From Aphelocoma coerulescens (Eukaryota; Chordata; Aves; Passeriformes; Corvidae): a stretch of DNA of 64,000 nucleotides. The stretch is taken from the NCBI RefSeq assembly GCF_041296385.1, contig NW_027183960.1, positions 124,001 to 188,000 on the forward strand. Direction: 5' to 3'. Of the stretch, positions 48,707-61,970 are shown in pieces. The translations under genes and the position numbers were made by a program. Each line of letters opens with the position of its first letter. Within the stretch, counting starts at the first letter, position 1. Below the pieces are notes generated by a model. That model saw only the letters and a program-made list of their open reading frames with translations, ran no database searches and was not told where the DNA came from.

Positions 48707-50917
48707 ATGGCACCAGCAGCTTCCATCTGCAACAGAGACCCAGGAAAGGACAGGCTGTGCCGGTTTGGACAAATGTGGAGGAAAATATCCTCTGATAGAA
48801 GGCAGGTTACACCCAGCCCTCCCCCACCAGCTTCGGGAAAAAAGAATTTTCCTGGGAAGAAAGTGAAAGAGATAAAAACCATTTTTTAACAAACACCCAG
48901 GAAAAGGAGAACAATGCTAAATATTAAAAGCTCTCGCTGTGCAGAGAAAGCTGGGATAATTTGAGAGTCCTTCCGTGTTTCGGTGGGGTCTCCTGAAACA
49001 TCCATAGACAGCGAGGCCCGTGCAAAGAAATAGGGAGCCATTCATGAGAGAAGTTTCAGAGCTCTTTCTTCTCCAGCCACATGGGCGGGGCACTGCCAAA
49101 GAACTGAGCAGCCACGGCACAACCAGGGCCCTCCTGGCACAGGGCAACACAAAATAAGCAGTGCTGAACAGGATTAGGGCACATGTCAGCAGGGAGCAGG
49201 GAGACCCCGTGCCCAGGCCATGCCTCTACCCCAGGGTCCCCTCTCCCATGACCTCATGGCAGGGGGGAGGAACCCCAACACTTCCGGAGGTGTAGTCTCT
49301 CTCCTCCTCCTTGCAGCTGGCTCGTGGGCCCACATTCAGGGCCCCCACCTCGGTAGAAAATTCTCCCAATGTGGTCTGATGTTGAAAGAGTCAAGAAGAG
49401 AAGAAGGGAAAAAAAACCCCAAAGTCCCAGGAAAACAAAGTTCAACTCTCCATCTCCCCCCAGAGAAAAGGAGCTGAAAACTGGCTAAAAAGAAACAAAG
49501 TTGCTTCCTCTGCTCTTGCTGCAAGCAGGATGCAGAGGAGTGTGTATGTGTGTCCTTGAACAAACGCTCTGAGAAGTTTGTCCGGTTTTTTTTCCCTCTC
49601 CCCCCTCTCAGGCTCAGTTGAAAGGCACAGAAATGCACAAAGTTCACTTCTGGGCATAGAGCAGCGATAGGGGATACACATGATAAAGTCACCCCAAGAC
49701 ACAGGGACAGAGAATTCAGTGGAAAGACTCCGAGAATTCTGCTCCCAGAGAATTCTGCTCACCCTGACCCTTGTAGAAAGGGGACATCGTTCCCGGCAGC
49801 CTGTACTGAGCATGTGGCTCCTGAGTGGGGTTTGTTGTTTGGGAAACCTGCTCCGGCTTTTCCATTCTTTCCTTCCAAACAGGAAAACTTCTCCTGGGGC
49901 TGTGTGCAGGCAGAGCCCTGAGGAGAGCAGGTGGCACATGGTGCGCTGGGCTGGGACAGCCAGCTGCAGAGCTCAAGGGAAGAAGCCCAAAGTGTCACAA
50001 TGGCTCCTTGCCTTCACATGCAACACCTGGGTCACAATGGTCTCCTTGATTCCATGAGGCCCCACTGTGTCACAATGGCTCCTTGGTTCCATCGGGTTCT
50101 GCAGTGTCACCATGGTCTCTTTTGATCCGCACTGTCATCATGGACAATTGGTTCCATGAGGCCCCGCAGTGTCACAATGGTCCCTTGCTTCCATAGGTTT
50201 GATGTTGTAACAATGGACTCCTTGCTTCTATGAGCTAGCCTGCTTTTTGCAGAGGTGTCTTTGGTTCCAACAAGGCCCCGCTGTGTCTCAGTGCACCCTG
50301 GCTTCCATGTGGATCTGGAGCATCACAAAGGCTCCTTGGTTCCACCAGGTCCTGCTGTGTCACAATGGGTCCTGTGGTCCCCGAGGCCCTCCAAAGTCAT
50401 CATGGAGGCTTGCTTCCATGAGGTTCCATTATGTGCCAGTGGTCATCTTGGTTCCAGGAGTTTCCTTAGTGTCACAATGCTCTCCATGCTTCCATGATTC
50501 CCCACAATGTCACAATGCTCTCCATGCTTCCATTAGGCCCTGCTTTGCCACAATGGTCCCCTTGTTTCCATGAGGCCCCGCTGTGTCACAATGGACCTAT
50601 GGTTCCATGATGTTGCGTGGTGTCACCGTGCTCTTCTTGAATCCGCCGTGTTACCATGGACCATTGGTTCCATGCGGCCTGGCCGTGTCACAACGGGCTC
50701 CGTGATTCCATGATTCCCCACGGTGTCACAATGGAGCCTTGTTTCTAGGAGGTTCTGTACTGTCACAATTGCCTCCTTGATGCCATCAGCCCCTGCAGTG
50801 TCACAATGGCTCCTTGGTTCCATGAGGAACACAATAGCTTGGCATAAGCATTGAGCAACAGCTGCTGAACACACCTGGCAACATCTGCTTGCATCAAAAG
50901 AGGGCTTCAAGCTGACA
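48707..50917 (+). repeat. Monomer copy 23 (class gamma, 2211 bp, third copy-16/20 type)
   Basis: Minisatellite block at 49994-50829. It has GAGCAGCCAC near 49108, the 8-A run near 49410 and GGTTCTGCAGTG near 50095, as in copies 16 and 20, but follows a beta copy directly. That order is not seen for copies 16 and 20. Confidence 0.97.
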
Positions 50918-53128
50918 ATGGCACCAGCAGCTTCCATCTGCAACAGAGACCCAGGAAAGGACAGGCTGTGCCGGTTTGGACAAATGTGGAGGAAAATATC
51001 CTCTGATAGAAGGCAGGTTACATCCAGCCCTCCCCCACCAGCTTCGGGAAAAAAGAATTTTCCTGGGAAGAAAGTGAAAGAGATAAAAACTATTTTTTTA
51101 ACAAACACAAAGGAAGAGGATAACAATGCTAAATGTAAAAAGCTCTCGCTGTGCAGAGAAAGCTGGGATAATTTGAGAGTCCTTCCGTGTTTCGGTGGGG
51201 TCTCCTGAAACATCCATAGACAGCGAGGCCCGTGCAAAGAAATAGGGAGCCATTCATGAGAGAAGTTTCAGAGCTCTTTCTTCTCCAGCCACATGGGCGG
51301 GGCACTGCCAAAGAACTGAGCAGTCACGGCACAACCAGGGCCCTCCTGGCACAGGGCAACACAAAATAAGCAGTGCTGAACAGGATTAGGGCACATGTCA
51401 GCAGGGAGCAGGGAGACCCCGTGCCCAGGCCATGCCTCTACCCCAGGGTCCCCTCTCCCATGACCTCATGGCAGGGGGGAGGAACCCCAACACTTCCGGA
51501 GGTGTAGTCTCTCTCCTCCTCCTTGCAGCTGGCTCGTGGGCCCACATTCAGGGCCCCCACCTCGGTAGAAAATTCTCCCAATGTGGTCTGATGTTGAAAG
51601 AGTCAAGAAGAGAAGAAGGGAAAAAAACCCCAAAGTCCCAGGAAAACAAAGTTCAACTCTCCATCTCCCCCCAGAGAAAAGGAGCTGAAAACTGGCTAAA
51701 AAGAAACAAAGTTGCTTCCTCTGCTCTTGCTGCAAGCAGGATGCAGAGGAGTGTGTATGTGTGTCCTTGAACAAACGCTCTGAGAAGTTTGTCCGGTTTT
51801 TTTTCCCTCTCCCCCCTCTCAGGCTCAGTTGAAAGGCACAGAAATGCACAAAGTTCACTTCTGGGCATAGAGCAGCGATAGGGGATACACATGATAAAGT
51901 CACCCCAAGACACAGGGACAGAGAATTCAGTGGAAAGACTCCGAGAATTCTGCTCCCAGAGAATTCTGCTCACCCTGACCCTTGTAGAAAGGGGACATCG
52001 TTCCCGGCAGCCTGTACTGAGCATGTGGCTCCTGAGTGGGGTTTGTTGTTTGGGAAACCTGCTCCGGCTTTTCCATTCTTTCCTTCCAAACAGGAAAACT
52101 TCTCCTGGGGCTGTGTGCAGGCAGAGCCCTGAGGAGAGCAGGTGGCACATGGTGCGCTGGGCTGGGACAGCCAGCTGCAGAGCTCAAGGGAAGAAGCCCA
52201 AAGTGTCACAATGGCTCCTTGCCTTCACATGCAACACCTGGGTCACAATGGTCTCCTTGATTCCATGAGGCCCCACTGTGTCACAATGGCTCCTTGGTTC
52301 CATCGGGTTCTGCAGTGTCACCATGGTCTCTTTTGATCCGCACTGTCATCATGGACAATTGGTTCCATGAGGCCCCGCAGTGTCACAATGGTCCCTTGCT
52401 TCCATAGGTTTGATGTTGTAACAATGGACTCCTTGCTTCTATGAGCTAGCCTGCTTTTTGCAGAGGTGTCTTTGGTTCCAACAAGGCCCCGCTGTGTCTC
52501 AGTGCACCCTGGCTTCCATGTGGATCTGGAGCATCACAAAGGCTCCTTGGTTCCACCAGGTCCTGCTGTGTCACAATGGGTCCTGTGGTCCCCGAGGCCC
52601 TCCAAAGTCATCATGGAGGCTTGCTTCCATGAGGTTCCATTATGTGCCAGTGGTCATCTTGGTTCCAGGAGTTTCCTTAGTGTCACAATGCTCTCCATGC
52701 TTCCATGATTCCCCACAATGTCACAATGCTCTCCATGCTTCCATTAGGCCCTGCTTTGCCACAATGGTCCCCTTGTTTCCATGAGGCCCCGCTGTGTCAC
52801 AATGGACCTATGGTTCCATGATGTTGCGTGGTGTCACCGTGCTCTTCTTGAATCCGCCGTGTTACCATGGACCATTGGTTCCATGCGGCCTGGCCGTGTC
52901 ACAACGGGCTCCGTGATTCCATGATTCCCCACGGTGTCACAATGGAGCCTTGTTTCTAGGAGGTTCTGTACTGTCACAATTGCCTCCTTGATGCCATCAG
53001 CCCCTGCAGTGTCACAATGGCTCCTTGGTTCCATGAGGAACACAATAGCTTGGCATAAGCATTGAGCAACAGCTGCTGAACACACCTGGCAACATCTGCT
53101 TGCATCAAAAGAGGGCTTCAAGCTGACA
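50918..53128 (+). repeat. Monomer copy 24 (class gamma, 2211 bp, chimeric)
   Basis: Minisatellite block at 52205-53040. The head is of copy-19 type (TTACATCCAG, ACAAAGGAAGAGG). The tail is of copy-16/20/23 type (GGTTCTGCAGTG, CAGTGGTCAT, ACAACGGGCTCC). It is nearly identical to copy 26, two copies later. Confidence 0.97.
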
Positions 53129-55339
53129 ATGGCACCAGCAGCTTCCATCTGCAACAGAGACCCAGGAAAGGACAGGCTGTGCCGGTTTGGACAAATGTGG
53201 AGGAAAATATCCTCTGATAGAAGGCAGGTTACATCCAGCCCTCCCCCACCAGCTTCGGGAAAAAAGAATTTTCCTGGGAAGAAAGTGAAAGAGATAAAAA
53301 CTATTTTTTTAACAAACACAAAGGAAGAGGATAACAATGCTAAATGTAAAAAGCTCTCGCTGTGCAGAGAAAGCTGGGATAATTTGAGAGTCCTTCCGTG
53401 TTTCGGTGGGGTCTCCTGAAACATCCATAGACAGCGAGGCCCGTGCAAAGAAATAGGGAGCCATTCATGAGAGAAGTTTCAGAGCTCTTTCTTCTCCAGC
53501 CACATGGGCGGGGCACTGCCAAAGAACTGAGCAGTCACGGCACAACCAGGGCCCTCCTGGCACAGGGCAACACAAAATAAGCAGTGCTGAACAGGATTAG
53601 GGCACATGTCAGCAGGGAGCAGGGAGACCCCGTGCCCAGGCCATGCCTCTACCCCAGGGTCCCCTCTCCCATGACCTCATGGCAGGGGGGAGGAACCCCA
53701 ACACTTCCGGAGGTGTAGTCTCTCTCCTCCTCCTTGCAGCTGGCTCGTGGGCCCACATTCAGGGCCCCCACCTCGGTAGAAAATTCTCCCAATGTGGTCT
53801 GATGTTGAAAGAGTCAAGAAGAGAAGAAGGGAAAAAAACCCCAAAGTCCCAGGAAAACAAAGTTCAACTCTCCATCTCCCCCCAGAGAAAAGGAGCTGAA
53901 AACTGGCTAAAAAGAAACAAAGTTGCTTCCTCTGCTCTTGCTGCAAGCAGGATGCAGAGGAGTGTGTATGTGTGTCCTTGAACAAACGCTCTGAGAAGTT
54001 TGTCCGGTTTTTTTTCCCTCTCCCCCCTCTCAGGCTCAGTTGAAAGGCACAGAAATGCACAAAGTTCACTTCTGGGCATAGAGCAGCGATAGGGGATACA
54101 CATGATAAAGTCACCCCAAGACACAGGGACAGAGAATTCAGTGGAAAGACTCCGAGAATTCTGCTCCCAGAGAATTCTGCTCACCCTGACCCTTGTAGAA
54201 AGGGGACATCGTTCCCGGCAGCCTGTACTGAGCATGTGGCTCCTGAGTGGGGTTTGTTGTTTAGGAAACCTGCTCCGGCTTTTCCATTCTTTCCTTCCAA
54301 ACAGGAAAACTTCTCCTGGGGCTGTGTGCAGGCAGAGCCCTGAGGAGAGCAGGTGGCACATGGTGCGCTGGGCTGGGACAGCCAGCTGCAGAGCTCAAGG
54401 GAAGAAGCCCAAAGTGTCACAATGGCTCCTTGCCTTCACATGCAACACCTGGGTCACAATGGTCTCCTTGATTCCATGAGGCCCCACTGTGTCACAATGG
54501 CTCCTTGGTTCCATCGGGTTCCGCAGTGTCACCATGGTCTCCTTTGATCCGCACTGTCATCATGGACAATTGGTTCCATGAGGCCCCGCAGTGTCACAAT
54601 GGTCCCTTGCTTCCATAGGTTTGATGTTGTAACAATGGACTCCTTGCTTCTATGAGCTAGCCTGCTTTTTGCAGAGGTGTCTTTGGTTCCAACAAGGCCC
54701 CGCTGTGTCTCAGTGCACCCTGGCTTCCATGTGGATCTGGAGTATCACAAAGGCTCCTTGGTTCCACCAGGTCCTGCTGTGTCACAATGGGTCCTGTGGT
54801 CCCCGAGGCCCTCCAAAGTCATCATGGAGGCTTGCTTCCATGAGGTTCCATTATGTGCCAGTGCTCATCTTGGTTCCAGGAGTTTCCTTAGTGTCACAAT
54901 GCTCTCCATGCTTCCATGATTCCCCACAATGTCACAATGCTCTCCATGCTTCCATTAGGCCCTGCTTTGCCACAATGGTCCCCTTGTTTCCATGAGGCCC
55001 CGCTGTGTCACAATGGACCTATGGTTCCATGATGTTGCGTGGTGTCACCGTGCTCTTCTTGAATCCGCCGTGTTACCATGGACCATTGGTTCCATGCGGC
55101 CTGGCCGTGTCACAACGGGCTCCGTGATTCCATGATTCCCCACGGTGTCACAATGGAGCCTTGTTTCTAGGAGGTTCTGTACTGTCACAATTGCCTCCTT
55201 GATGCCATCAGCCCCTGCAGTGTCACAATGGCTCCTTGGTTCCATGAGGAACACAATAGCTTGGCATAAGCATTGAGCAACAGCTGCTGAACACACCTGG
55301 CAACATCTGCTTGCATCAAAAGAGGGCTTCAAGCTGACA
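53129..55339 (+). repeat. Monomer copy 25 (class gamma head with beta-type tail, 2211 bp)
   Basis: Minisatellite block at 54416-55251. The head is of copy-19 type. From about 54260 (GTTTAGGAAAC) onward it takes the tail of beta copies 18, 22 and 29: GGTCTCCTTTG, GGAGTATCAC, CAGTGCTCAT, ACAACGGGCTCC. Confidence 0.97.
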
Positions 55340-57550
55340 ATGGCACCAGCAGCTTCCATCTGCAACAGAGACCCAGGAAAGGACAGGCTGTGCCGGTTTG
55401 GACAAATGTGGAGGAAAATATCCTCTGATAGAAGGCAGGTTACATCCAGCCCTCCCCCACCAGCTTCGGGAAAAAAGAATTTTCCTGGGAAGAAAGTGAA
55501 AGAGATAAAAACTATTTTTTTAACAAACACAAAGGAAGAGGATAACAATGCTAAATGTAAAAAGCTCTCGCTGTGCAGAGAAAGCTGGGATAATTTGAGA
55601 GTCCTTCCGTGTTTCGGTGGGGTCTCCTGAAACATCCATAGACAGCGAGGCCCGTGCAAAGAAATAGGGAGCCATTCATGAGAGAAGTTTCAGAGCTCTT
55701 TCTTCTCCAGCCACATGGGCGGGGCACTGCCAAAGAACTGAGCAGTCACGGCACAACCAGGGCCCTCCTGGCACAGGGCAACACAAAATAAGCAGTGCTG
55801 AACAGGATTAGGGCACATGTCAGCAGGGAGCAGGGAGACCCCGTGCCCAGGCCATGCCTCTACCCCAGGGTCCCCTCTCCCATGACCTCATGGCAGGGGG
55901 GAGGAACCCCAACACTTCCGGAGGTGTAGTCTCTCTCCTCCTCCTTGCAGCTGGCTCGTGGACCCACATTCAGGGCCCCCACCTCGGTAGAAAATTCTCC
56001 CAATGTGGTCTGATGTTGAAAGAGTCAAGAAGAGAAGAAGGGAAAAAAACCCCAAAGTCCCAGGAAAACAAAGTTCAACTCTCCATCTCCCCCCAGAGAA
56101 AAGGAGCTGAAAACTGGCTAAAAAGAAACAAAGTTGCTTCCTCTGCTCTTGCTGCAAGCAGGATGCAGAGGAGTGTGTATGTGTGTCCTTGAACAAACGC
56201 TCTGAGAAGTTTGTCCGGTTTTTTTTCCCTCTCCCCCCTCTCAGGCTCAGTTGAAAGGCACAGAAATGCACAAAGTTCACTTCTGGGCATAGAGCAGCGA
56301 TAGGGGATACACATGATAAAGTCACCCCAAGACACAGGGACAGAGAATTCAGTGGAAAGACTCCGAGAATTCTGCTCCCAGAGAATTCTGCTCACCCTGA
56401 CCCTTGTAGAAAGGGGACATCGTTCCCGGCAGCCTGTACTGAGCATGTGGCTCCTGAGTGGGGTTTGTTGTTTGGGAAACCTGCTCCGGCTTTTCCATTC
56501 TTTCCTTCCAAACAGGAAAACTTCTCCTGGGGCTGTGTGCAGGCAGAGCCCTGAGGAGAGCAGGTGGCACATGGTGCGCTGGGCTGGGACAGCCAGCTGC
56601 AGAGCTCAAGGGAAGAAGCCCAAAGTGTCACAATGGCTCCTTGCCTTCACATGCAACACCTGGGTCACAATGGTCTCCTTGATTCCATGAGGCCCCACTG
56701 TGTCACAATGGCTCCTTGGTTCCATCGGGTTCTGCAGTGTCACCATGGTCTCTTTTGATCCGCACTGTCATCATGGACAATTGGTTCCATGAGGCCCCGC
56801 AGTGTCACAATGGTCCCTTGCTTCCATAGGTTTGATGTTGTAACAATGGACTCCTTGCTTCTATGAGCTAGCCTGCTTTTTGCAGAGGTGTCTTTGGTTC
56901 CAACAAGGCCCCGCTGTGTCTCAGTGCACCCTGGCTTCCATGTGGATCTGGAGCATCACAAAGGCTCCTTGGTTCCACCAGGTCCTGCTGTGTCACAATG
57001 GGTCCTGTGGTCCCCGAGGCCCTCCAAAGTCATCATGGAGGCTTGCTTCCATGAGGTTCCATTATGTGCCAGTGGTCATCTTGGTTCCAGGAGTTTCCTT
57101 AGTGTCACAATGCTCTCCATGCTTCCATGATTCCCCACAATGTCACAATGCTCTCCATGCTTCCATTAGGCCCTGCTTTGCCACAATGGTCCCCTTGTTT
57201 CCATGAGGCCCCGCTGTGTCACAATGGACCTATGGTTCCATGATGTTGCGTGGTGTCACCGTGCTCTTCTTGAATCCGCCGTGTTACCATGGACCATTGG
57301 TTCCATGCGGCCTGGCCGTGTCACAACGGGCTCCGTGATTCCATGATTCCCCACGGTGTCACAATGGAGCCTTGTTTCTAGGAGGTTCTGTACTGTCACA
57401 ATTGCCTCCTTGATGCCATCAGCCCCTGCAGTGTCACAATGGCTCCTTGGTTCCATGAGGAACACAATAGCTTGGCATAAGCATTGAGCAACAGCTGCTG
57501 AACACACCTGGCAACATCTGCTTGCATCAAAAGAGGGCTTCAAGCTGACA
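55340..57550 (+). repeat. Monomer copy 26 (class gamma, 2211 bp, near-twin of copy 24)
   Basis: Minisatellite block at 56627-57462. The head is of copy-19 type and the tail of copy-16/20/23 type, as in copy 24. Private CGTGGACCCAC near 55958. Confidence 0.97.
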
Positions 57551-59760
57551 ATGGCACCAGCAGCTTCCATCTGCAACAGAGACCCAGGAAAGGACAGGCT
57601 GTGCCGGTTTGGACAAATGTGGAGGAAAATATCCTCTGATAGAAGGCAGGTTACACCCAGCCCTCCCCCACCAGCTTCGGGAAAAAAGAATTTTCCTGGG
57701 AAGAAAGTGAAAGAGATAAAAACCATTTTTTAACAAACACCCAGGAAAAGGAGAACAATGCTAAATATTAAAAGCTCTTGCTGTGCAGAGAAAGCTGGGA
57801 TAATTTGAGAGTCCTTCCGTGTTTCGGTGGGGTCTCCTGAAACATCCATAGACAGCGAGGCCCGTGCAAAGAAATAGGGAGCCATTCATGAGAGAAGTTT
57901 CAGAGCTCTTTCTTCTCCAGCCACATGGGCGGGGCACTGCCAAAGAACTGAGCAGTCACGGCACAACCAGGGCCCTCCTGGCACAGGGCAACACAAAATA
58001 AGCAGTGCTGAACAGGATTAGGGCACATGTCAGCAGGGAGCAGGGAGACCCCGTGCCCAGGCCATGCCTCTACCCCAGGGTCCCCTCTCCCATGACCTCA
58101 TGGCAGGGGGGAGGAACCCCAACACTTCCGGAGGTGTAGTCTCTCTCCTCCTCCTTGCAGCTGGCTCGTGGGCCCACATTCAGGGCCCCCACCTCGGTAG
58201 AAAATTCTCCCAATGTGGTCTGATGTTGAAAGAGTCAAGAAGAGAAGAAGGGAAAAAAACCCCAAAGTCCCAGGAAAACAAAGTTCAACTCTCCATCTCC
58301 CCCCAGAGAAAAGGAGCTGAAAACTGGCTAAAAAGAAACAAAGTTGCTTCCTCTGCTCTTGCTGCAAGCAGGATGCAGAGGAGTGTGTATGTGTGTCCTT
58401 GAACAAACGCTCTGAGAAGTTTGTCCGGTTTTTTTTCCCTCTCCCCCCTCTCAGGCTCAGTTGAAAGGCACAGAAATGCACAAAGTTCACTTCTGGGCAT
58501 AGAGCAGCGATAGGGGATACACATGATAAAGTCACCCCAAGACACAGGGACAGAGAATTCAGTGGAAAGACTCCGAGAATTCTGCTCCCAGAGAATTCTG
58601 CTCACCCTGACCCTTGTAGAAAGGGGACATCGTTCCCGGCAGCCTGTACTGAGCATGTGGCTCCTGAGTGGGGTTTGTTGTTTAGGAAACCTGCTCCGGC
58701 TTTTCCATTCTTTCCTTCCAAACAGGAAAACTTCTCCTGGGGCTGTGTGCAGGCAGAGCCCTGAGGAGAGCAGGTGGCACATGGTGCGCTGGGCTGGGAC
58801 AGCCAGCTGCAGAGCTCAAGGGAAGAAGCCCAAAGTGTCACAATGGCTCCTTGCCTTCACATGCAACACCTGGGTCACAATGGTCTCCTTGATTCCATGA
58901 GGCCCCACTGTGTCACAATGGCTCCTTGGTTCCATCGGGTTCTGCAGTGTCACCATGGTCTCTTTTGATCCGCACTGTCATCATGGACAATTGGTTCCAT
59001 GAGGCCCCGCAGTGTCACAATGGTCCCTTGCTTCCATAGGTTTGATGTTGTAACAATGGACTCCTTGCTTCTATGAGCTAGCCTGCTTTTTGCAGAGGTG
59101 TCTTTGGTTCCAACAAGGCCCCGCTGTGTCTCAGTGCACCCTGGCTTCCATGTGGATCTGGAGCATCACAAAGGCTCCTTGGTTCCACCAGGTCCTGCTG
59201 TGTCACAATGGGTCCTGTGGTCCCCGAGGCCCTCCAAAGTCATCATGGAGGCTTGCTTCCATGAGGTTCCATTATGTGCCAGTGGTCATCTTGGTTCCAG
59301 GAGTTTCCTTAGTGTCACAATGCTCTCCATGCTTCCATGATTCCCCACAATGTCACAATGCTCTCCATGCTTCCATTAGGCCCTGCTTTGCCACAATGGT
59401 CCCCTTGTTTCCATGAGGCCCCGCTGTGTCACAATGGACCTATGGTTCCATGATGTTGCGTGGTGTCACCGTGCTCTTCTTGAATCCGCCGTGTTACCAT
59501 GGACCATTGGTTCCATGCGGCCTGGCCGTGTCACAATGGGCTCCGTGATTCCATGATTCCCCACGGTGTCACAATGGAGCCTTGTTTCTAGGAGGTTCTG
59601 TACTGTCACAATTGCCTCCTTGATGCCATCAGCCCCTGCAGTGTCACAATGGCTCCTTGGTTCCATGAGGAACACAATAGCTTGGCATAAGCATTGAGCA
59701 ACAGCTGCTGAACACACCTGGCAACATCTGCTTGCATCAAAAGAGGGCTTCAAGCTGACA
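57551..59760 (+). repeat. Monomer copy 27 (class gamma, 2210 bp)
   Basis: Minisatellite block at 58837-59672. CTCTTGCTG near 57777 and GTTTAGGAAAC near 58680 are shared with copy 28. GGTTCTGCAGTG and CAGTGGTCAT are as in copy 26, then ACAATGGGCTCC as in copy 28, so the tail is mixed. Confidence 0.97.
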
Positions 59761-61970
59761 ATGGCACCAGCAGCTTCCATCTGCAACAGAGACCCAGGAA
59801 AGGACAGGCTGTGCCGGTTTGGACAAATGTGGAGGAAAATATCCTCTGATAGAAGGCAGGTTACACCCAGCCCTCCCCCACCAGCTTCGGGAAAAAAGAA
59901 TTTTCCTGGGAAGAAAGTGAAAGAGATAAAAACCATTTTTTAACAAACACCCAGGAAAAGGAGAACAATGCTAAATATTAAAAGCTCTTGCTGTGCAGAG
60001 AAAGCTGGGATAATTTGAGAGTCCTTCCGTGTTTCGGTGGGGTCTCCTGAAACATCCATAGACAGCGAGGCCCGTGCAAAGAAATAGGGAGCCATTCATG
60101 AGAGAAGTTTCAGAGCTCTTTCTTCTCCAGCCACATGGGCGGGGCACTGCCAAAGAACTGAGCAGTCACGGCACAACCAGGGCCCTCCTGGCACAGGGCA
60201 ACACAAAATAAGCAGTGCTGAACAGGATTAGGGCACATGTCAGCAGGGAGCAGGGAGACCCCGTGCCCAGGCCATGCCTCTACCCCAGGGTCCCCTCTCC
60301 CATGACCTCATGGCAGGGGGGAGGAACCCCAACACTTCCGGAGGTGTAGTCTCTCTCCTCCTCCTTGCAGCTGGCTCGTGGGCCCACATTCAGGGCCCCC
60401 ACCTCGGTAGAAAATTCTCCCAATGTGGTCTGATGTTGAAAGAGTCAAGAAGAGAAGAAGGGAAAAAAACCCCAAAGTCCCAGGAAAACAAAGTTCAACT
60501 CTCCATCTCCCCCCAGAGAAAAGGAGCTGAAAACTGGCTAAAAAGAAACAAAGTTGCTTCCTCTGCTCTTGCTGCAAGCAGGATGCAGAGGAGTGTGTAT
60601 GTGTGTCCTTGAACAAACGCTCTGAGAAGTTTGTCCGGTTTTTTTTCCCTCTCCCCCCTCTCAGGCTCAGTTGAAAGGCACAGAAATGCACAAAGTTCAC
60701 TTCTGGGCATAGAGCAGCGATAGGGGATACACATGATAAAGTCACCCCAAGACACAGGGACAGAGAATTCAGTGGAAAGACTCCGAGAATTCTGCTCCCA
60801 GAGAATTCTGCTCACCCTGACCCTTGTAGAAAGGGGACATCGTTCCCGGCAGCCTGTACTGAGCATGTGGCTCCTGAGTGGGGTTTGTTGTTTAGGAAAC
60901 CTGCTCCGGCTTTTCCATTCTTTCCTTCCAAACAGGAAAACTTCTCCTGGGGCTGTGTGCAGGCAGAGCCCTGAGGAGAGCAGGTGGCACATGGTGCGCT
61001 GGGCTGGGACAGCCAGCTGCAGAGCTCAAGGGAAGAAGCCCAAAGTGTCACAATGGCTCCTTGCCTTCACATGCAACACCTGGGTCACAATGGTCTCCTT
61101 GATTCCATGAGGCCCCACTGTGTCACAATGGCTCCTTGGTTCCATCGGGTTCCGCAGTGTCACCATGGTCTCTTTTGATCCGCACTGTCATCATGGACAA
61201 TTGGTTCCATGAGGCCCCGCAGTGTCACAATGGTCCCTTGCTTCCATAGGTTTGATGTTGTAACAATGGACTCCTTGCTTCTATGAGCTAGCCTGCTTTT
61301 TGCAGAGGTGTCTTTGGTTCCAACAAGGCCCCGCTGTGTCTCAGTGCACCCTGGCTTCCATGTGGATCTGGAGCATCACAAAGGCTCCTTGGTTCCACCA
61401 GGTCCTGCTGTGTCACAATGGGTCCTGTGGTCCCCGAGGCCCTCCAAAGTCATCATGGAGGCTTGCTTCCATGAGGTTCCATTATGTGCCAGTGCTCATC
61501 TTGGTTCCAGGAGTTTCCTTAGTGTCACAATGCTCTCCATGCTTCCATGATTCCCCACAATGTCACAATGCTCTCCATGCTTCCATTAGGCCCTGCTTTG
61601 CCACAATGGTCCCCTTGTTTCCATGAGGCCCCGCTGTGTCACAATGGACCTATGGTTCCATGATGTTGCGTGGTGTCACCGTGCTCTTCTTGAATCCGCC
61701 GTGTTACCATGGACCATTGGTTCCATGCGGCCTGGCCGTGTCACAATGGGCTCCGTGATTCCATGATTCCCCACGGTGTCACAATGGAGCCTTGTTTCTA
61801 GGAGGTTCTGTACTGTCACAATTGCCTCCTTGATGCCATCAGCCCCTGCAGTGTCACAATGGCTCCTTGGTTCCATGAGGAACACAATAGCTTGGCATAA
61901 GCATTGAGCAACAGCTGCTGAACACACCTGGCAACATCTGCTTGCATCAAAAGAGGGCTTCAAGCTGACA
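59761..61970 (+). repeat. Monomer copy 28 (class gamma, 2210 bp)
   Basis: Minisatellite block at 61047-61882. It resembles copies 17 and 21 (CTCTTGCTG, common tail, precedes a beta copy) but has GTTTAGGAAAC near 60890, as in copies 25 and 27. Confidence 0.97.
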
